NCBI GenBank assembly: GCA_028023455.1
Contig: JAQFVV010006546.1
Span: forward strand, 596,001 to 660,000
From: Epiperipatus broadwayi
Taxonomy: Eukaryota; Onychophora; Udeonychophora; Euonychophora; Peripatidae
DNA length: 64,000 bases
Reading direction: 5' to 3'
Under the pieces are notes generated by a model. That model was not told where the DNA came from. It saw only the letters and a list, made by a program, of their open reading frames with translations, and searched no databases. Position numbers and translations under genes: made by a program. Numbering within the stretch: the stretch's first letter is position 1; every line of letters starts with the position of its first letter. Below, one piece after another: positions 1 to 11,487 of this stretch.

Positions 1-1194
1 CTAGAGTTTGGAAATAGATTGAACTTGGAGAAATCTTTAGCCTTCAGTGGATTTATAATGGTTGATGATGATTTTAAATACATAGCTGTTAAATAAAATT
101 ATCATTATAATTAATAATTTTGTTTCATAAATTTTCTCAACTAAATTACAATTAGTCTCTTTTATATTGCCTTAGAATAATAATGATCAGAAAATATAAT
201 TGGATCTACATAAAGACTTCTACTTAATGTAGGCTCAGTATTATTATTATCTGTTACTAATGTTAAATTAGTTTAAGAAAACTAAATTTTTTTTAGTTAC
301 TCCGCCATATACATGATTGATCATTTGGTAATCATATTTCGCTCGATGAGCATTTTCTTATTATTATAATGAACAAGTGAGATTCAATAAGACACAAATG
401 CACGAGTGATTATCAACACAGAATAATTTAATGAACATAAACAAGTTAATTTATATGAGAAACATAGCACAGATCTCATGCAGTTTATAATTTGCATATA
501 GACAAATAGCTTAGTATGCTAATGAGTTACAAATGACATTAGATTAATGCTGTAAATGCTGTGATAAGCCCAACAGAGGCCATGATCATTACTTTAAAGT
601 TACATGAAAAAAACATTAGTAAATTAACCTCCAAAAGAGGTTTACTCTTGATATGACAGTTAAATAATTTGAGCATTATTGGAATAGCATTCATTTGCAT
701 AAGTATCTGAACAGTTTGGCTTAACAACTCTATCATCTATGAGCACATTTAGGCCTGTACATATGAGGAGTGGGTTAACTTAAATAAGCTTTATTGTGAT
801 AATCCTAAAATATTCTACTACTTATCAAGAGAATGGTTTACAAACATCACTGCACCACATCTTATAGATAATATGGGATTATACATAACAAAGAGAACTC
901 GCAGTGCTGACTATAATGATAGCATTAAAAATGGAATTCAGGTCAATCCTTGGACTGAAAGGCTTAATCATATATAAGAGTCTACTTGTATTTATAACAG
1001 GGCAGTATTTAAAAAGATGATTGGTAAGGATGCCATGGTCCGGACTTGCCGACATTAGCTATGCAGAGCCTCAACAACCTAACACTTCTCCTGAGGTCGA
1101 GTTATCAAACCTCATTTTTTAAAATGCTACCATGAGTAAGCAACATGAATATGGCTTAAGTCTTAAATGACTGATACATTAATTTAAACTTCAA
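1..1194. other. A+T-rich DNA, no supported gene
   Basis: No supported coding region, RNA or repeat was found here. It may be an intron of the + strand host gene whose exons begin at 3614, or upstream sequence. Open stretches on the - strand are short and lack protein-like composition. Confidence 0.5.
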
Positions 1195-1309
1195 CTAAAG
1201 TAATAATAATATCATGTGTAATGCCATGACAAATATTAACCCACTCAGTGATGTACATGTAATCTTGGCAAATTAGAATGTCAAATATAAAGAGGGGAAG
1301 CAAAAACTG

Positions 1310-1500
1310 ATGTCTTAAACCTGATTTTGACAATGCAAAAATACTTACTAATTTGGAAAGATATAATTTAAGAACCATGAGAGAGTCAATTGAAATATTA
1401 AAGAGACCTACTGGTTTAAATAGGGCTGATGAAACACAACATATTCCAGCTATGTGGCAACCTCTCGTTTTAACTCTGTCTTCTAATATTAACTTAAAAT
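1310..1500 (+). pseudogene. Penelope-like GIY-YIG endonuclease tail, fragment
   Basis: The + strand reads FDNAKILTNLERYN, then RESIEI, then LNRADE and IPAMWQPL. This is the layout of the C-terminal part of GIY-YIG modules carried by Penelope-like retroelements: an aromatic-Asp start, an 'AKIL..E..Y..R...ES.EI' helix with the conserved Arg and Glu, then an Asn-Arg stretch and a Trp-Pro end. Only this tail remains. A TGA lies just upstream in the same frame, and no reverse transcriptase sequence was seen nearby. The open frame runs on to about 1643 without further family resemblance. A tail from another GIY-YIG-bearing mobile gene is possible. Assignment rests on motif recognition only. Confidence 0.5.
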
Positions 1501-1649
1501 TAATAGACAAAAAAACTGAGGGGAATAAACATTTTGATAAGCCTCATATTGTGAATGCTGAACTACTTCAAGTTGAATCTCATTTTTCATCTCGCACTCA
1601 GTCACATTATTGTTTGAGATCTGATTTTTCTTTCAAAAGTTAACATTGA

Positions 1650-3613
1650 CAATGGCGGATACTAATTTGTCAAAATATTGGTTTGTAATGCAAAATAACA
1701 CATGGTTTAGTCCCAAAAATAATAATTTATATATATGTTGAAAATAACTGTAACATTTGCAGTTTAATAAACAATACATATTCTATTCTAATAAATGATT
1801 ATCAACAAAGTGTGAGCTAATATACACTACATACACTTGTATGTGAGAGGACTTGAAACAAAATATAGCATTGTCAAAGCTTTATTGTATTTGATATTTT
1901 TGCCATGTTCTTTTTTTAATTTCATTTGTGGCAAATTTTTCTTTCTGAAAGATTTCAATACATCGACTAACTGTAATTCTCCATTATATCATATCCTTAG
2001 CCATATATTCCCAATGAAAGCAATTAATATTCCTCTTTTTTAGAAATGTCATTGAGGTAATTTTTATAATATTAAATAAGATATTCCTCTCTCATAAAAA
2101 ACAATGCACAGTATTTTAAAATACTTTTAAGAAGTCTTGTATTGTTTGTCCAATTTTTTAAAAAAATGTGTTTATAATAGTAAATTCAATAACATGACTT
2201 CCAACAAACGAATCTTGCTATCATATTTTTAAAAATTATATTTTTCTAATGACTTTATGACGCATTTATAAGGGACCCAAGTGTCATTTCTATACAATAA
2301 ATTAGGTAAAATAACAGTTCTGTATAATTTAATTGTAGTAATTAATTATTCTGATGAGATTCTCTTTTAATATGTTAAAGCAGCAACACATTGGAGGAGT
2401 CTATGATGGGTCTCGGCATCTAAATAGTGGATTTAATAGTTTTTTTGATTAGTAATGAATAAGATAACTTCTTTATATACTGAATTTACAATTTTAAATA
2501 CAATCTATAAATTATTTTTTGAATTGACAAAGATAGAACAAACATCATTGTTATGATAAATCCAGAAACCAAAAAGAAGTTATTTGTCTTTTAATTGCTT
2601 TAAGTTAAAAAATGATACTATCAGATCTTCACAACATCTTGATGTTTGCTTTATGAAATTATCTATAAACAGTTCCAATAACTACTGTCATAAAACCATA
2701 ACAAAATTGGAAATAGTATACTCTTGTCAATCCCTTATATAGAAGGTATATAAATAAATTTTGGTAGATAACCAGTTAATTTCAAACTGTGGCACAAAAA
2801 TGCTTATTAATAGAGTCAAATACACATCAAAACAATATATAAATCACTTCTTTATTTCCTTTTATTTTTTGCATTTGCCTAGAAACAAAATCATGTCTGT
2901 GGTGCTTTTTGACTTTCTAGCGAGAGACTGAATCTCTAGAAATCATTCATCTCTGATTGAAAGTAATCTATTCAACATAATTTTTAAAAGTGTTTTTGCT
3001 GTGATGGATACTCTTCCTATTATGAAAATTTGAAATGATAGCAATACTTTTAAAATTAAATTGCACATTGAGCCCAATACATCCCCCCCAAAATCCAATA
3101 TTTTTAAAGTTTAAATTTCTTCAGGTATCTCATCTTGATATATAATCTTTTTAATCTCAAAATTACAAAAAGCTGTTTTAACTTTACTATGCTGAATATT
3201 TTTGTTCAAATCTAGATAAGAATGCAGAATAAATACGTCTTAAATATTATCATCTCAGTACTTACTCCACCTGTTTGATATATTATTGTCATCATATAAA
3301 ATGGTGTCATTAGGGATTTAAAAGAATTATGATATTATTTTTCAAATTCTATGTTACTTTCAGATCTAAAATGATGATGATTATTGAATGACTGAGTATT
3401 CTTTTCTGAAAACAGCAATTAAAAAATTGGCTGATTATTTTTTAGTTTTTTGTCAATCAATGAACTTTCTGTAAAATATCTCTCGGATTATTATTCTGCC
3501 AAATGTTATATATTTTATAAGAGTAATATATTATGTATACATATACATCACAGATTGTAATTTAGTGTGCTAACTACATTTTGTTTTAAAATACGTTTTT
3601 TTTATTATCTTAG
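1650..3613. other. A+T-rich noncoding stretch
   Basis: No gene or RNA could be supported. Some acceptor- and donor-like strings occur (for example near 2043-2056 and 3124), but none encloses a convincing exon with a phase that fits the exon at 3614. Confidence 0.5.
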
Positions 3614-3753
3614 AACTAATGAGAAGAAAATTCGGTCAGAAATTAATCTATTTCTAGATGTCAGAAAAAAGGTTTCGGCTGATAAATTTTTTAGTGTAAC
3701 TACAGTTAATCCAACAAAGAGTAAAGAAAATCTTAGCAAAGAAAATATCCAAG
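3614..3753 (+). CDS. Internal exon of an unrecognised host gene (exon A)
   Basis: A pyrimidine-rich acceptor ending TTATCTTAG is followed by 140 bp, and then a GTAGTA donor. One base completes a codon from an earlier exon, 46 sense codons follow, and one base (G) is left over. The encoded stretch begins TNEKKIRSEINLFLD and ends KENLSKENIQ; it is charged, hydrophilic and of balanced amino-acid use, unlike chance frames here. The leftover G joins the TT that opens the exon at 8282 to make a Val codon, so the two are phase-compatible. The preceding exon, which must end with two bases of a codon, was not found and may lie left of the window. The family is not recognised. Confidence 0.6.
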
Positions 3754-4308
3754 GTAGTATATTTAAAAATATGTAATTGTCTTACGTACGTGCACGCACA
3801 CACACAGGCATATATATATGTGTGTGTGTGTTCACATGTAAACAAATGCACATTGAGTTATATTCATGTTGTTTTAATTATTACAATATTGCAATGTTTT
3901 TTAACTTCCAAATGAACTCAAAATAACTCGAAGAAAGTCTTTACTCTTAGAATGGAGTATATAAATAGGTACAATTAATTATGAATCCTAATAGAAAAAA
4001 ATAGAAATAAGTGTAAGTCCTAATAATATAATTATACAAAAGGTATGTAAAAACAAATAAAATATTAGTTTTGTATACAGCATATGTTCAATTAATATGT
4101 TTTTTTTTTAATTTTATAGAAAAGTAAATTGTAGGACAAGATATAAAAGATGTGTAATAATTAAATTAAATGTAAGCATAAAAATGATAACATATATATT
4201 CTATTGGTACTATTTATCTAGCTGGGCTTGGCCACTTGATGGCATTGTTTATGTGCAAAAACACATAAAAATGCTGTCTACATGGCTGGACTTATGGCTA
4301 TATATTAC

Positions 4309-4992
4309 AGTTCTGTTATATTAGCCATTGCAGACTGCTTGATGACATTGCACAGAAATATTAAGGCCTATTTTGTACTTCATGACACTTTATGCAAATT
4401 CACACAATTCACAGTTGGCTACCGTATCATCTGATGGTGGTTGGATTTCAAGTGACCACAACTTTTGAAATCTCCATAGCAAAGTAATTTCATTTCTACT
4501 TAAATCATGCAGTCTGACTCACTAACAATTGTCACACTGGCTCCACCCTTCCCTACACAACTTGAAATGTGCAAAACATTGGCAAAGGGGAGGGCCGAAC
4601 ATGATTTGGTTGAGCTCACACAAAAACTCATGTTTTCATGAAAAAATATACGAGACAAATAAAATGGTATACTGCAGCAAGCAGATTTTCAAATTGTACC
4701 AGTTGCTGACAACAGAAGTGGGGTATGTGGTGGCATTTATGTGACCAGACTTCCAGCTAATACAACAGTTTCTGTTGTATTAGCCATTGCAAGCCGCTTG
4801 ATGGCATTGCACAGAAATATTATGGCCTGTTTTGTGCTTTGTGACACTTTATGCAAATTCACACAATTCAATCCACAGTTGGCTACCATATCATTTCTGA
4901 GGGTGTGTGGATTTCAAGTGGCCACAAGTTTTGAAGTCTCCATAGCAGAGTAATTTCATTTCTACTTAAATCACGCAGTCTGATTGACTCAC
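4309..4992. repeat. Direct repeat pair, about 220 bp each, spaced 459 bp
   Basis: Positions 4309-4523 and 4768-4992 are clearly the same sequence. Both share strings such as TTAGCCATTGCA, CATTGCACAGAAATATTA, ACACTTTATGCAAATTCAC and GTAATTTCATTTCTACTTAA. The second copy has small insertions. They may be ends of one mobile element or a local tandem duplication. No coding sequence or known family was recognised. Confidence 0.8.
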
Positions 4993-5108
4993 CAAGACTT
5001 GTCTGTACACCATAGTGTGGCGAGTCCATGAAACTTTACATTTGCAAACAATCTCACAATTCCAATGTCAGTCATGCGCCTGCAAGGGAAGGTATTCTAT
5101 TCACATGT

Positions 5109-5704
5109 TTCCAAAATAAAAGGTTGTGATTTTATGACATAAATCAATGATAAAAAAAAGAAAACAAAAGTTGAAAAAGTCAAAAGTTTTGGTCTTATTT
5201 TAATTGGGGGGGGGGTGAGAAAAAGTTTGTCATCACTGAGACAAAAGTTATTTTTGGTTTGTTTGTTTTTTTAAAAAAGGTAGAACAAGATTTTATTAAA
5301 AAAAAAGATAATATAATAAAATGTAATAAAAATTGGTTTTAAAAATAAAACTTTTACTTTATCAGCAGTAAAGTTGTGTTTGTGTATTGTTTTTGTTATT
5401 GTAATTTGTTAATAGGCAGAAAAAAACCATTTCTAAAACAAAAAGTTGTGATCCTATGACATAAATCAATGAAAAAAAAGAAAACAAAAGTTGATAAAGT
5501 CAAAAGTTTTGGTGTTATTTTATTTTGGGTGTGGGGGAGGGGGTTGAGAAAAAGTTTGTTGTCACTGAGACAAAAGTTAGGAAAAAGCTATCTTTGATTT
5601 GTTTTTATTTTTAAAAAAGGTAATACAAATAAAATGTATTAAAAATTTGTTTTAAAAATAAAAAAAGTTTGACTATATCAGTGGTAAAGATGTGTTTGTG
5701 TAAT
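5109..5704. repeat. Direct repeat pair, about 270 bp each
   Basis: Positions about 5109-5392 and 5438-5704 are two adjacent copies. Shared landmarks are TATGACATAAATCAATGA, GTCAAAAGTTTTGGT, a G-rich run followed by GAGAAAAAGTTTGT, and CACTGAGACAAAAGTTA. The G-run differs (a plain G tract against GTGTGGGGGAGGGGG). The composition is typical of a short noncoding repeat; the family is not recognised. Confidence 0.8.
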
Positions 5705-7107
5705 GAAAATAAAATTAAAGACGTAGTAAAAGTAGAAAAAAAAATCGCTCGGGAACGTTACATTTAATTGTTTTTGGCTGGCAAGAATGCCATCAAGCTG
5801 CCAAGCCCTTCTATATAAACAGTATCCATTCACTTACAATTCATAGATTTTAAATATTTGGTTTCAATATGACAATATAATCAATATTTAAAAACTATTT
5901 GATTACTTTAGGTGGGAAGAACATTTTGACAAATTTTTGAAATCTCTCTATAAAAAAGAAGTTTATTTAATTATTATACTAAATAATTAAGCTAATGATA
6001 TGAACAGTTCCACAATAAAATTTTGAATAGAAGTCTTCTAATTCTCAAATTATGTCAACTATTGCTAATCCAAAAACATATTTTGACATTTTTGATTATA
6101 ACATAATTATAGTTAAATTGAATAAATGTATCTTTTGTCAACTTATTTTATCTGTACTGTCTAATCATGACATTCTAAATCACAGCCTTATATAGATTAA
6201 TGATGGAGTTAGACATTATTTATTTTTAAAAAATAGATCTTGTTTAAAGCTGTTGTGCTAAAAAACCCAAATATTTGATGATTTTTATGATCTTAAATTT
6301 TGAATCATTAGCTTATACTTCAGAATTAAATAAAAGATCCCTGACAAAATACAGTTATTTATTTAATAATTCTTTTTACTTGAATGATGACCAGACATCT
6401 AAAAAGTAACAATATAATCAATAACTTCAGATTTTTATTATCTAGTGTCAATTTACTATTCAATATACAAAAAAATAACAACATCGCAAGATATATAATT
6501 TTGAGTTTGTTTAAATATTACTTTTTTAAAAAAAAAAACTAAAATAATAAAAATCATATTGTTTGTCATTTTATATTGTAATACTCAACCCCTACTGTAT
6601 TATGTCTAAGTGCTTTTGTTGATGTTTCTTTGGGTATCATCATATCTGTATAATACTAAACTAGGACCCGATTATATACTAACTGATATGTGATTCTAAA
6701 CTTATCTGTGCTTCCTTTTAATAAATATTCACCATAAATAATATATGGCTATCTTCAGGTAAAGATCAAAAGGAATACACAATTAAATATTTTATTATTA
6801 GTAATATAAATACAATATATCTGATTTTGTCTATTGATATGTTTTAGTATCATTTGTCTATTGTATTTATTATAGTTCTACTTTACAGTGTCTTACCATG
6901 TCAACAATCTAATTATCTAATCTGGCACAATCAATGGTAAGCAAAGACTTTTTACTAAATAACTTTTTTTTTATTAAACCTTGGCCTATGACCCAGATGT
7001 AATATGCAATATGATTAGGATAGACAGCATTTTATTAACAAATAATTAAACAAAAAATTTACTGAATAAATAAATATCAATAAACTTCAGAATCTTGAGT
7101 TATTCAT

Positions 7108-7205
7108 AGATAAATAGGTGAATAGATAGATAGGTAGAAAGATAGATATGTAAATAGATAAGTAGGTTGGCATATAGATAGATAAATGGATAGAAAAGTC
7201 AATAG
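7108..7205. repeat. Imperfect (GATA)n microsatellite
   Basis: A run of GATA units broken by GTAG, AAAT and GATG variants, lying in the intron between exons A and B. Confidence 0.85.
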
Positions 7206-7884
7206 ATAATTAAATACCTATAAAGTTAATAAATTTTAGTTGGCTTCTTTCCATACTAAAGCATCTATTGTATCTCATTTACAGAAGACCAGAATAGAAG
7301 GGCATTATTTAACTGGCTTTACAGTTTTTTCTGGGTAGTAAAGGATTTAGTATTTTCCAAGCTTGTTTTACACTCTATCTAAGATGTTTAGAGGTTTATT
7401 TACTGAATATTACTGTATGCTTAGCTAGCTTGACTATAGATCACTTATCTAAAAGAAAAGTCCTAAGATTGCTTTGAATGTTAAAATTTTAGAGTAATAT
7501 ACAGTTGTAATTTGAACTTAAGTCAGGGATATACACTACTTTTTGTCTTATAAAAACTTATTATACTGAACACAAAATTATATGATTAAACAGTACAAAA
7601 AAAAATCAGACTGCAGACTTATAAATATTCTTAGAACAATATTCAATTTTAAAAAAAGGATAATTTTGTTTCATTTTAAATCTGTATTTAATTTGTTATA
7701 TATATAAAATAAATAAAATGTCCATTAATTAAAAACAAAATTGTAATTATAATTGAAATAATAAATTTAACGGTTTACAAACTATTACCAACAATCCTTA
7801 AATCTGCAGAAGTACTTTCGATAAATTTCTTAAACCTGCCTCAACTGCCATTAAATTCAAAAACAAAAGCGGAAGTAAACATCA

Positions 7885-8121
7885 TCAATTCAAATTCCAT
7901 GAATCTCGTATTTTAATGTTAGCAACTTGTCGATTTATTAAATGCATTTTATTCCTGTTTATAAAAATTGCCTCTTTAATTTTTCTTTTACTATGATTTC
8001 TCTCTTCATGAAGAATTTCCACATTTTCAAAATCAAATTTAAATTTATATTTACATGTTTTTTCATGATCAAAAAAAAAATAATAATTAAATAAATAAAA
8101 AATTCTGTATTTATAAACCAT
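7885..8121 (-). pseudogene. Penelope-like GIY-YIG endonuclease tail, fragment
   Basis: The - strand encodes HEKTCKYKFKFDFENVEIL, then HEERNHSKRKIKEAIFIN and then LINRQVAN. This matches the C-terminal half of Penelope-type GIY-YIG modules: a Phe-Asp-Phe start, an 'IL.EER...R.IKEA..I' helix with the conserved Glu, and a trailing 'INR' segment. Nothing upstream on the - strand (above 8121) continues the domain, so this is a truncated remnant. It lies in the intron of the + strand host gene, antisense to it, and about 160 bp from exon B. Together with the similar remnant at 1310-1500 it shows that Penelope-type elements have been present in this genome. Confidence 0.55.
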
Positions 8122-8281
8122 TTTTAAAACCTGTTTTTTAAAAAATAAATAAATAAAATATATTAAAAAGTAGCTTTTTTAAAAAAAAATTATTAGTGAT
8201 TTTTATAATTGACTAATATTACATAATTATAATTTTTTAAGTAGAGGTGGCTTGTAATTTTTTTATTTAAATACTTTTCAG

Positions 8282-8511
8282 TTCCAGATCCTGTTGCTTC
8301 ATTATCTCGCCATGTTTCAGAATTACAACTTAATTTCCCACAATTTTCAGATGCGACAAAAATAAAAAATTGGCAACATTTTGGAATATCATCCATAGAA
8401 AATTTGGAAATGCTAAAAATCGAATCAGTGGAAAGTTTGATCATCCTACAAAATTTAGAACGCAATATATACCAAAGGATTTATGCTTTAAAAGAAGGCA
8501 ATGCACAAGAG
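8282..8511 (+). CDS. Internal exon of an unrecognised host gene (exon B)
   Basis: The acceptor AATACTTTTCAG is followed by 230 bp and a GTTAGC donor after GCACAAGAG. Two bases (TT) complete the Val codon begun by exon A, and 76 uninterrupted sense codons then end exactly at the donor (phase 0). The product starts PDPVASLSRHVSELQLNF, passes through KNWQHFGISSIENLEML and ends YALKEGNAQE. It looks helical, with Leu/Ile/Glu spacing compatible with a coiled coil, and has no Cys. The frame stays open past the donor (VSDYIYI) and stops soon after. Phase-0 exit fits the exon at 16635. The antisense frame is also open but has no protein-like features. No family recognised. Confidence 0.68.
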
Positions 8512-9026
8512 GTTAGCGATTATATATACATATAATATGTAATAAAACAAAATTCTGTTAGCTTTAAAAAATTTACTATATGAACAATAGTATTTATATA
8601 AATAAATATTAATCTTCCAACAATTTTATCTATGCGATGCCATTCCTAATATATAAATATTCTCTTCTTCAATAGAATCTATATTTTACTTTACAAATGC
8701 TTTACTAGAAAAAATAAATATTTCTTCAATAGAAAATATGTCTTCTGACTATAATTTAATATTTATTTATATAAATAAAATTAATCCCATAATTTATATT
8801 AATTTCAGCTTATTATATGTATATAACCCACAATCATATGAGGATATTTGCGAGGATAATTAATAAATATGGCGTTCAAAGATTGCGTGACAAATAGTAA
8901 ATAATAAGACGTTAAAATTTAAAAAAAAATTGCTAAACCAAATTTTGAAAAAGGTTTAACACAATATTATTTATTAGTTGTTCATACAGTTGTTTTTTGT
9001 TTGTTTTTTTGGGGGGAATATTTTAC

Positions 9027-9136
9027 TTTTTTTTTTTTTTATGTGTTAAAGCATCGACCGGGAAGCAATCCCGCAAACACGGGACAACTGCTTGTAAGGC
9101 AGCTGTGTAACCACTCGACCACGAACGCTTGACAAG
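9027..9136 (-). mobile_element. tRNA-derived SINE, copy 1
   Basis: On the - strand it reads AGCGTTCGTGGTCGAGTGG (A-box region), then a B-box-like string, CGGGATTGCTTCCCGG, then CGATGCTTTAACACAT and a poly(A) tail (T-run at 9027-9040 on +). The 10-bp direct repeat AATATTTTAC at 9017-9026 and 9137-9146 flanks it, the mark of LINE-driven insertion. It belongs to the family also seen at 18694, 19094, 49177 and 57139. Confidence 0.8.
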
Positions 9137-9239
9137 AATATTTTACATTTCACTAGAGTTTAAATGTAGATAAATATATAAAGAGATATAAATATTTTAA
9201 AAATGATGAAAATCTCTCAGTGTATTATCTTCTGTTAAA

Positions 9240-10010
9240 TTTATCTCACATTTGTTGTTAACTGAAAAAAAACCTATTTGATTCCGCTTTGAGACTCTAA
9301 AGAAGCCAGCAGGATAAACTCTCGTTACAACTGCTTCTACTAAGTGATTATTCATATAGTAAACAAATATAGATGGGTTGCTCACCAATATCTAGCCAAT
9401 GTAACGAATTTAAATGACTTTTTACCTCTGAATTTAAAAAACAAAAAAACACCACAGCCTTTCTTCTTACTTGCTTGATAGCTTTTCCCTGAAACATCAA
9501 TTGAATTTTTTTGAAGGCAGAGTGAATGTATGTATGAATAATCTGTTTTATAGAGATTTACAATCATAACAGACAAAATTAAATTATAGCTCTTATTCCT
9601 AGGAGATTGTAAAGTCTTCAACCAAGCAGCAGTTGATGAAGAAAAGGTGATGAGGATAATCTGATTGTGGATTCAGGCTGCAGTATGACGATCTTTCATT
9701 CAGCTATCTATATCTACTGATTACTTTGAGTGAAAATAAAATTCCTTGAATTGTAACAAAAACTAACTCTAAATCATTCATTTTTGAATTTTATAGAAGA
9801 TTAAGTGAAGAGACCATTGATTTGCAAAATGAACATGTACATTATATAAAGGCACAAATATTGAAAGCACAAATAGATAGGGATTTATTATTATTGAAAA
9901 ATGGAAGAACAATATTATGGAGATTGATGATATATCAGACAGTAGCAATATTAATTATTCATCTTAATGGAAGATACCAAATAGAGATAATTCAGATTTA
10001 TAGTAATTAA
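9240..10010 (+). mobile_element. 5' fragment of an RTE-like LINE
   Basis: Positions 9240-9710 match the 5' untranslated part of the LINE at 53.6-56.9 kb: AAGAAGCCAGCAGGA, GACTTTTTACCTCTGA, and AGGAGATTGTAAAGTC followed by GATTGTGGATTCAGGCTGC all have partners there. After a deletion, 9785-10010 encodes part of the apurinic-type endonuclease. SEETIDLQNEHV and VAILIIHLNGRYQIEIIQIY align with IIDLKNGNL and VARLVIQFNSRYQMQIIQV of the other copy. A frameshift occurs near 9940. Reverse transcriptase is absent. This explains the tempting acceptor-like TTTATAG at 9796, so no host exon is called here. Confidence 0.75.
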
Positions 10011-10705
10011 AGAAGTAGAGAGCAATGTCCAAGCTGTGATCTACAGGCTACATAGCTTACACAGACTATGAAAGAGGAGGGAGTTTTAACACAAAATCAT
10101 AATCTTCATTAAAATATGAGATTTTTTGAGATTAGTGTTGCAATGTAATTAAAATAAGTATACATATGTTCTTACTATTTGCATCCTGTGTGATTTTAGT
10201 TTTATGGTAGTGTGAAGTTTTCAACGTATTATTTTCCAAATGCAATAGTAGAATTAATATCATCAGAAAGGTGATTAGATGAGATACTGATTATCAATAA
10301 CATTTCAAACTACCATTGGAACTGTTAGGGACTTGAAGTTATTTTGAAATCAGATAAGCATTTTTAATTGATTATTAAGGATGCTTCCAGATCTTGGTGA
10401 TACCTTATTCCTTATAATAGGCTAGTGATTAGTTGACAAAACAAGCATTTGCTCTAATCAGTTCATTTTGACAAGTTAAAAATCACTGCTTATTAACCAT
10501 CTGCTAACCTCTCCATGAAATAGGAAATATTTAGGCATCTATGCTTGATAATTGAAACTTACAATAGGCTCTGATAGGTTTATAAAATCAGTGTGTGTTT
10601 ACAGATGAACTCAGACCATATAATAGAGTCCTTACAATCAGCCTTCCAATTTTATTCTGCAATGGCTGCTGTGAGAAATGTGGAAAAACTCAAACTTAAT
10701 AATAA

Positions 10706-11398
10706 TGTAGACCAGGGCAGCCTCTTTAGTGTCTACATCCTCTTTTTTAAAACAGGCAAAACTTTCCATACATTAATGACACTCAGTGCAAGCCAGAGTA
10801 ATCAATGGATGCCAAAAGGCTTGTGTATAAAATCCATATCTAGTGCCTATTCATCCAACATCCCAGACTAGTTTCTGGCTTGTGGCTTTTATTAATGAGG
10901 AGCCTTGGATCTGAGAGCACTGCACCTAGATCTTAGTATCTAATGCCACAAGCCAAAAACTAGTCTGGGGATGTTGGATGAGTAGGCACTAGATACATAT
11001 TTTATGCACAAGACTTCTGGCATCCATTGATTATTTTGGCTTACACTGAGTGGCACTACTGTATAGAGAGTTTTGCCTGTTTTAATAACAGTTATGAGCA
11101 AGCATAAGAAATGATGATCATATGATGTTTGGTGGTTAGTTCCCCTTTCTTCACATTTGGTGGTGATTCTACCATCTAATGACTGCAGTGTTAAGTTCTC
11201 TACACTTCTAGATGCATATTGATGGTGAAAGAAGACATAAGATAATTTACTAGAAAATATTTATACTATGCACACAGTCCTTAGAGAAAGCTTTTATTCT
11301 TTTATTTTTGGTCTGTTCGTTAATTGCCTGCTCAATCCATTTTCTATTTATTTGTCCTTTTTAATGCTTCCAGTTTCCATGTACACATGCACACTGCA
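10706..11398 (-). repeat. 3' LTR of gypsy element 1, interrupted by a foldback repeat
   Basis: It shares with the LTR at 14199-14499 strings such as TGTAGACCA, CTACATCCTCTTT, CCTTAGAGAAA and TTATTTGTCC. An insertion of about 385 bp (about 10749-11135) splits it, so the original LTR was about 300 bp. Confidence 0.75.
10749..11135. mobile_element. Foldback repeat (hammerhead family 2), nested in an LTR
   Basis: The arms at 10749-10886 and 10946-11084 are inverted copies around a 59-bp loop. The right end extends to a GATCATATGATG terminus at about 11127, whereas the left terminus is missing. The arms match the palindrome at 39698-40122: CATCCAACATCCC then AGACTAGTTTCTGGCTTG, and the CTCCATAC and AATCAATGGATGCCA strings. 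The position that should hold the hammerhead core on the - strand is degenerate (ATTAATA in place of CTGACGA), so no active ribozyme is expected. Because it splits the LTR, it inserted after the gypsy element. Confidence 0.8.
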
Positions 11399-11487
11399 GA
11401 TTCTCTGGAGTATCAAATACAATCCTTTAAAATAGTCTGAAAGTTGGTGATGATGTCAAAGTATTTTCATTTTCTTCTGGTTCGGTA

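Larger units (their letters stand above)
3754..8281 (+). other. Intron between exons A and B of the host gene
   Basis: An inferred intron of about 4.5 kb that starts GTAGTA and ends TACTTTTCAG. It holds two pairs of direct repeats (4.3-5.0 kb and 5.1-5.7 kb), a GATA/GATG-type microsatellite near 7.1-7.2 kb and a - strand Penelope-type GIY-YIG remnant (7885-8121). No other gene was seen in it. Confidence 0.5.

Noticed and set aside
9796-9900. Acceptor-like TTTATAG and open frame that could be a further host exon
   Set aside because: The frame aligns with the endonuclease of the LINE at 55.8-56.4 kb, and its phase does not fit exon B.
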